Source: Kluyvera ascorbata ATCC 33433
GTDB taxonomy: Bacteria; Pseudomonadota; Gammaproteobacteria; Enterobacterales; Enterobacteriaceae
Length of the DNA: 57,802 bases
Direction: 5' to 3'
Assembly (NCBI RefSeq): GCF_000735365.1
Contig: NZ_JMPL01000017.1
Location: 1-57,802, forward strand
Part shown: one piece after another, positions 54,369-57,802 of the stretch
How the letters are laid out: each line of letters starts with the position of its first letter
Position numbering within the stretch: the stretch's first letter is position 1
The notes under the pieces: model-generated
Database searches by the model: none
What the model was told of the DNA's origin: nothing
What the model saw: the letters and a program-made list of their open reading frames with translations, nothing else
Translations under genes and position numbers: made by a program

Positions 54369-54773
54369 CTATTCCATCATCTTACGCACCAGATGCGTAA
54401 ACTGATCCTGCTCCTCGGGCGTTAAACGCTGCAAAAATTCGTTGTCCACGCGGTTTCCCACCGGCTGGCTGGCTGCCAGCAAGGCTTCACCTTCTTCGGT
54501 CAAAAAGACAAATCGACGACGCTTATCGTCGGGGTCCTGCTCGCGTCTGACTAATCCTTTAATTTCCATCCTGCTGAGCATCTCGGCGAGCGTCGCCTTG
54601 GTGCTGACCGCCACGCTGGTCAACGCCACCTGTTCAATACCCGGGCTTTCGGCGATGGAGCGCATCACCGCATACTGCGGCTTGGTCAGCTCGGGTAATT
54701 CATGCTGCCAGCGTGAAGTATGCTGTTGAAAAAGATGGCGAAGCAGGTGGAATGCTTCGTTTTTGATTTCCAT
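54369..54773 (-). CDS. hosA: MarR-family repressor HosA
   Basis: A 134-aa winged-helix MarR/SlyA-type regulator, recognised from EAFHLLRHLFQQHTSRWQHELPELTKPQYAVMR and the recognition-helix segment VSTKATLAEMLSRME. HosA represses the adjacent non-oxidative hydroxyarylic acid decarboxylase operon and is released by 4-hydroxybenzoate, as reported for E. coli. It diverges from ecdB, and two palindromes fitting its operator lie between them. Confidence 0.92.
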   Translation of the reverse strand: MEIKNEAFHLLRHLFQQHTSRWQHELPELTKPQYAVMRSIAESPGIEQVALTSVAVSTKATLAEMLSRMEIKGLVRREQDPDDKRRRFVFLTEEGEALLAASQPVGNRVDNEFLQRLTPEEQDQFTHLVRKMME

Positions 54774-54847
54774 GATGACTCTCCGGCAGTGTGCGCGTCT
54801 CTATGATAGCCGTTTCAGGCACGTTGAACAAAATGAACAAAAAATGC

Positions 54848-54861
54848 GTGCGTATACGAAC
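54848..54861. promoter_or_regulatory. Predicted HosA operator, distal copy
   Basis: GTGCGTATACGAAC differs by one base from a perfect GTTCGTATACGAAC palindrome. It lies between hosA and ecdB, just upstream of a candidate ecdB promoter (TTGTCA-17-TAAGTT, 54866-54894), and could serve either divergent gene. Confidence 0.6.
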
Positions 54862-54865
54862 AATC

Positions 54866-54894
54866 TTGTCAGCGTCATGCAATAGGAGTAAGTT
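54866..54894 (+). promoter_or_regulatory. Candidate ecdBCD promoter
   Basis: TTGTCA and TAAGTT are spaced by 17 bases between the two HosA-like palindromes. The -10 box is weak, so this is tentative. Confidence 0.4.
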
Positions 54895-54904
54895 AACTCA
54901 TATT

Positions 54905-54918
54905 GTTCGTACACGAAC
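54905..54918. promoter_or_regulatory. Predicted HosA operator, proximal copy
   Basis: GTTCGTACACGAAC has perfect 6-base inverted arms (GTTCGT/ACGAAC). It lies 17 bases before the ecdB start codon, downstream of the candidate promoter, where binding would block transcription. Confidence 0.65.
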
Positions 54919-54934
54919 GAAATTGAGGTGAGCA

Positions 54935-55528
54935 ATGAGACTGATTATTGGCATGACCGGCGCCACCGGGGCACCGTTAGGTGTTGCACTGCTCCAGGCA
55001 CTACGCGATATGCCGGAGGTGGAAACTCACCTGGTCATGTCGAAATGGGCGAAAACTACCATCGAACTGGAAACGCCGTGGAGCGCGCGCGACGTCGCGG
55101 CAATGGCCGACTTTAGCCACAGCCCGGCGGACCAGGCGGCCACCATTTCCTCCGGTTCTTTCCAGACCGACGGCATGATTATTATTCCGTGCAGCATGAA
55201 AACGCTGGCCGGTATCCGCGCAGGCTACGCCGACGGACTGGTAGGGCGCGCCGCTGACGTGGTGATGAAAGAAGGGCGCAAGCTCGTGCTGGTGCCGCGT
55301 GAAATGCCGCTCAGCACTATCCATCTGGAAAACATGCTGGCGCTCTCCCGCATGGGCGTGGCGATGGTGCCGCCCATGCCGGCGTTCTACAACCACCCGG
55401 AAACGGTCGACGACATCGTTCAACACGTGGTCACGCGGGTGCTCGATCAGTTCGGCCTCAAATACGATAAAGCGCGCCGCTGGCAGGGTTTACCGGCGAC
55501 GAAACAATTATCACAGGAGAATGCATAA
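54935..55528 (+). CDS. ecdB: UbiX-like flavin prenyltransferase (hydroxyarylate decarboxylase subunit B)
   Basis: Makes prenylated FMN, the cofactor for the UbiD-type partner EcdC. The 197-aa flavoprotein has the FMN motif GMTGATGAPLG at residues 6-16, the SSGSF segment and the PREMPLSTIHLENM motif. Names in relatives are vdcB, kpdB, shdB or pad1. Its stop overlaps the ecdC start (TAATG). The chromosomal ubiX of ubiquinone synthesis is a separate gene elsewhere. Confidence 0.92.
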   Translation: MRLIIGMTGATGAPLGVALLQALRDMPEVETHLVMSKWAKTTIELETPWSARDVAAMADFSHSPADQAATISSGSFQTDGMIIIPCSMKTLAGIRAGYADGLVGRAADVVMKEGRKLVLVPREMPLSTIHLENMLALSRMGVAMVPPMPAFYNHPETVDDIVQHVVTRVLDQFGLKYDKARRWQGLPATKQLSQENA

Positions 55529-56955
55529 TGGCTTTTGATGACTTACGCGGTTTTTTGCAGGCGCTGGAAGACCAGGGGCAACTGCTGAAAATCAGTGAAG
55601 AGGTAAACGCCGAGCCGGATCTGGCGGCCGCGGCCAATGCGACAGGCCGTATTGGCGACGGTGCGCCAGCCGTATGGTTCGATAACATCCGTGGCTTTAC
55701 CGATGCTCGCGTGGTGATGAACACCATTGGCTCCTGGCAGAACCATGCCATTTCAATGGGCCTGCCGATGAATACGCCGGTCAAAAAACAGATTGATGAG
55801 TTTATTCGCCGCTGGGATAAATTCCCGATTGCTCCGGAACGCCGCGCGAACCCGGCATGGGCGGAAAACACCGTCGATGGTGACGACATTAACCTGTTCG
55901 ACATCCTGCCGCTGTTCCGCCTGAACGACGGCGACGGCGGTTTCTATCTCGATAAAGCGTGCGTGGTTTCCCGCGACCCGCTGGACCCGGACAACTTCGG
56001 CAAGCAGAACGTCGGTATCTACCGTATGGAAGTGAAGGGCAAGCGTAAGCTTGGCCTGCAGCCGGTGCCAATGCACGATATCGCGCTGCACCTGCATAAA
56101 GCGGAAGAGCGTGGTGAAGACCTGCCGATTGCTATCACCCTGGGTAACGACCCGGTGATTACCCTGATGGGTGCCACGCCGCTGAAATACGATCAGTCCG
56201 AATACGAGATGGCCGGTGCGCTGCGCGAAAGCCCGTACCCTATTGCCACCGCACCGCTCACCGGTTTTGATGTGCCGTGGGGCTCTGAGGTGATCATTGA
56301 AGGAGTTATCGAAGGTCGTAAGCGTGAAATCGAAGGCCCGTTTGGCGAGTTCACTGGCCACTATTCCGGCGGCCGTAATATGACGGTGGTCCGTATCGAT
56401 AAAGTTTCTTATCGCACCAAGCCTATTTTTGAGTCTCTCTATCTCGGTATGCCGTGGACTGAAATTGACTACCTGATGGGCCCGGCCACCTGCGTACCAC
56501 TGTATCAGCAGTTGAAAGCGGAGTTCCCGGAAGTGCAGGCGGTTAACGCCATGTACACCCACGGCCTGCTGGCCATTATCTCCACCAAAAAACGCTATGG
56601 CGGCTTTGCCCGCGCGGTTGGGCTGCGTGCGATGACCACGCCGCACGGTCTGGGCTATGTGAAGATGGTGATTATGGTTGATGAAGACGTCGACCCGTTC
56701 AACTTGCCGCAGGTGATGTGGGCGCTGTCGTCGAAGGTCAACCCTGCGGGGGATCTGGTGCAGCTGCCAAACATGTCGGTGCTGGAACTCGACCCTGGTT
56801 CAAGCCCGGCGGGGATTACCGACAAACTGATTATCGACGCTACCACCCCGGTTGCGCCGGACAACCGTGGTCACTACAGCCAGCCGGTACAGGATTTGCC
56901 TGAAACCAAAGCCTGGGCTGAGAAACTGACCGCTATGCTGGCTAACCGTAAGTAA
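55528..56955 (+). CDS. ecdC: UbiD-family hydroxyarylic acid decarboxylase subunit C
   Basis: The catalytic subunit, decarboxylating hydroxybenzoates such as 4-hydroxybenzoate and vanillate to phenols without oxidation, using prenyl-FMN. The 475-aa protein contains UbiD family segments: the metal- and cofactor-binding region NVGIYRMEVKGKRKLGLQ, the EGPFGEFTGHYSGG motif with a catalytic glutamate, and KMVIMVDEDVDPFN. Substrate range cannot be read from sequence. It is coupled to ecdB. Confidence 0.93.
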   Translation: MAFDDLRGFLQALEDQGQLLKISEEVNAEPDLAAAANATGRIGDGAPAVWFDNIRGFTDARVVMNTIGSWQNHAISMGLPMNTPVKKQIDEFIRRWDKFPIAPERRANPAWAENTVDGDDINLFDILPLFRLNDGDGGFYLDKACVVSRDPLDPDNFGKQNVGIYRMEVKGKRKLGLQPVPMHDIALHLHKAEERGEDLPIAITLGNDPVITLMGATPLKYDQSEYEMAGALRESPYPIATAPLTGFDVPWGSEVIIEGVIEGRKREIEGPFGEFTGHYSGGRNMTVVRIDKVSYRTKPIFESLYLGMPWTEIDYLMGPATCVPLYQQLKAEFPEVQAVNAMYTHGLLAIISTKKRYGGFARAVGLRAMTTPHGLGYVKMVIMVDEDVDPFNLPQVMWALSSKVNPAGDLVQLPNMSVLELDPGSSPAGITDKLIIDATTPVAPDNRGHYSQPVQDLPETKAWAEKLTAMLANRK

Positions 56956-56965
56956 GGAGGAAAAG

Positions 56966-57202
56966 ATGATTTGTCCACGTTGCGCCGATGAACATATTGA
57001 AGTAATGGCGAAATCGCCGGTAAAAGATGTCTGGACCGTGTACCAGTGCCAGCATTGCCTGTACACCTGGCGCGATACCGAACCGCTACGCCGCACCAGC
57101 CGTGAACATTATCCAGAAGCGTTCCGCATGACGCAGAAAGATATTGATGACGCGCCGATGGTGCCAAGCATTCCGCCGCTGCTGGCGGAAGATAAGCGTT
57201 AA
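56966..57202 (+). CDS. ecdD: Hydroxyarylic acid decarboxylase subunit D
   Basis: The 78-aa third component of BCD-type hydroxyarylate decarboxylases, needed in relatives for full activity; its biochemical role is unclear. Two CxxC pairs (CPRC and CQHC) suggest a small zinc ribbon. It starts 10 bases after ecdC behind a strong AAGGAGG site. The predicted hairpin at 57213-57237 (GCGATGGGG/CCTCGTCGC) follows the stop and may end the operon. Confidence 0.93.
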   Translation: MICPRCADEHIEVMAKSPVKDVWTVYQCQHCLYTWRDTEPLRRTSREHYPEAFRMTQKDIDDAPMVPSIPPLLAEDKR

Positions 57203-57802
57203 TGTACTCAACAGCGATGGGGATTCACCTCGTCGCTATTGCCTGCTTTTTTATGGGGAACACTGCCCACATACTGTGATCTGGTCTTATTTCTGCGACG
57301 CTCAATATTTCAAAGTATGTAAATATAGACATGATTTTAAAAACAGTATTGACACCGTGTGGTAAATGCGTAAATTGAGTTTTAACAGCACAATAAAAGT
57401 AAGTGTTTATTCAGAAGTACTGGGGTTAGCCATTTTGTAATAAGGCCACGAAGTTTGTAGTTTGGGATGCAGTATGTTTTAAGGCCTCGCAGTAATTGTG
57501 CTGGAAAGCAAAATGGTAGAGTATGCGCGACGATGTAACGCCTTGTTTTAAATTTATTTACTGCGATTATCGAATCATGATAAACGCAACGGTAATAAGG
57601 CAACGCATCAAAGAGTATATGTCGCGATGGGGGAATGTACTTGTTTAAGGCGCCATGCTTAAGTTAGTGATCAGGCTGGCGGTGTGTGTAACAGGATAAC
57701 TAGAGGGAGGTTTTTAAGTTTTAATGCCCAATATTATCTGTAGTAAACGGGTGCATTTTAAAGCAGTATAAATTGTAGTAATAATTCAGTAAGTTAATTA
57801 AT
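57203..57802. other. AT-rich tail without a recognisable gene
   Basis: Beyond the ecdD hairpin the sequence is much lower in GC than the window average and has only short, unconvincing frames (for example a 73-codon minus-strand frame at 57382-57603 without a family likeness). In E. coli the rpoS side leads on toward mutS; the next gene is outside this window. I see no tRNA or known sRNA. Confidence 0.5.
57213..57237 (+). terminator. Hairpin after ecdD
   Basis: A 10-bp stem with two G-T pairs (AGCGATGGGG/CCTCGTCGCT) and an ATTCA loop; a T-run (TTTTTT) comes about 13 bases later. Probable end of ecdBCD. Confidence 0.5.

Noticed and set aside
55753-56646. A 297-codon frame antisense to ecdC
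   Set aside because: It overlaps a clearly functional UbiD-family gene and shows no recognisable domain.
57382-57603. A 73-codon minus-strand frame in the AT-rich tail
   Set aside because: No ribosome site or family likeness; the composition does not look coding.

Overview
This window is ordinary chromosomal backbone from a member of the Enterobacteriaceae. Gene order follows the Escherichia/Salmonella stretch from the initiator tRNA-mltA region to rpoS, and nearly every protein can be aligned from memory with an E. coli K-12 counterpart of almost the same length. Four departures from K-12 point to a relative in the Enterobacter/Klebsiella/Kosakonia/Lelliottia range rather than E. coli: a glycerate kinase joined to gudPXD, no mazEF between relA and mazG, no CRISPR-Cas next to iap, and a hosA-hydroxyarylate decarboxylase operon after rpoS. 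I cannot name the species.

Layout. 1-7.2 kb: an initiator tRNA (minus), mltA, tcdA, csdE-csdA, ygdI, the sRNA gcvB with its divergent regulator gcvA, ygdD and rlmM. 7.2-14.2 kb: xni, the serine uptake and deamination pair sdaC-sdaB, ppnN, queF and syd. 14.2-16.4 kb: the CsrA-sequestering sRNA csrB with an upstream UvrY-type palindrome, then yqcC-truC-yqcA. 16.9-22.2 kb: glucarate catabolism gudP-gudX-gudD plus a glycerate kinase. 22.3-32.8 kb: barA, rlmD, relA, mazG, pyrG and eno. 32.8-38.4 kb: the most variable part, with an orphan thioester-reductase-like SDR gene, a GntP-family permease, queE, an Agp-type periplasmic phosphatase and queD. 38.7-47.5 kb: sulfate assimilation (cysJIH, iap, cysDNC). 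47.5-54.3 kb: ygbE, ftsB-ispD-ispF-truD-surE-pcm-nlpD-rpoS. 54.4-57.2 kb: hosA and a non-oxidative hydroxyarylate decarboxylase operon (ecdBCD). The last 600 bases are AT-rich with no recognisable gene.

Several genes connect functionally. BarA is the sensor kinase of the BarA-UvrY system that activates csrB, and both lie here. RelA, RpoS, CsrB and GcvB are all global regulators. CysJIH and CysDNC together carry out sulfate activation and reduction. QueD, QueE and QueF are three steps of queuosine synthesis. CsdA, CsdE and TcdA act together in sulfur transfer and t6A cyclisation.

I found no large, clearly new multi-gene system. The best leads are regulatory or concern accessory genes: a perfect match to the PmrA box consensus upstream of the orphan SDR reductase; a perfect 11-bp inverted repeat, resembling UxuR/ExuR half-sites, bracketing a predicted promoter of the GntP permease; an altered, longer spacer carrying a 9-bp hairpin in the rpoS leader; and an Agp-type phosphatase placed between queE and queD. 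All comparisons with other genomes are from memory and need a database check.
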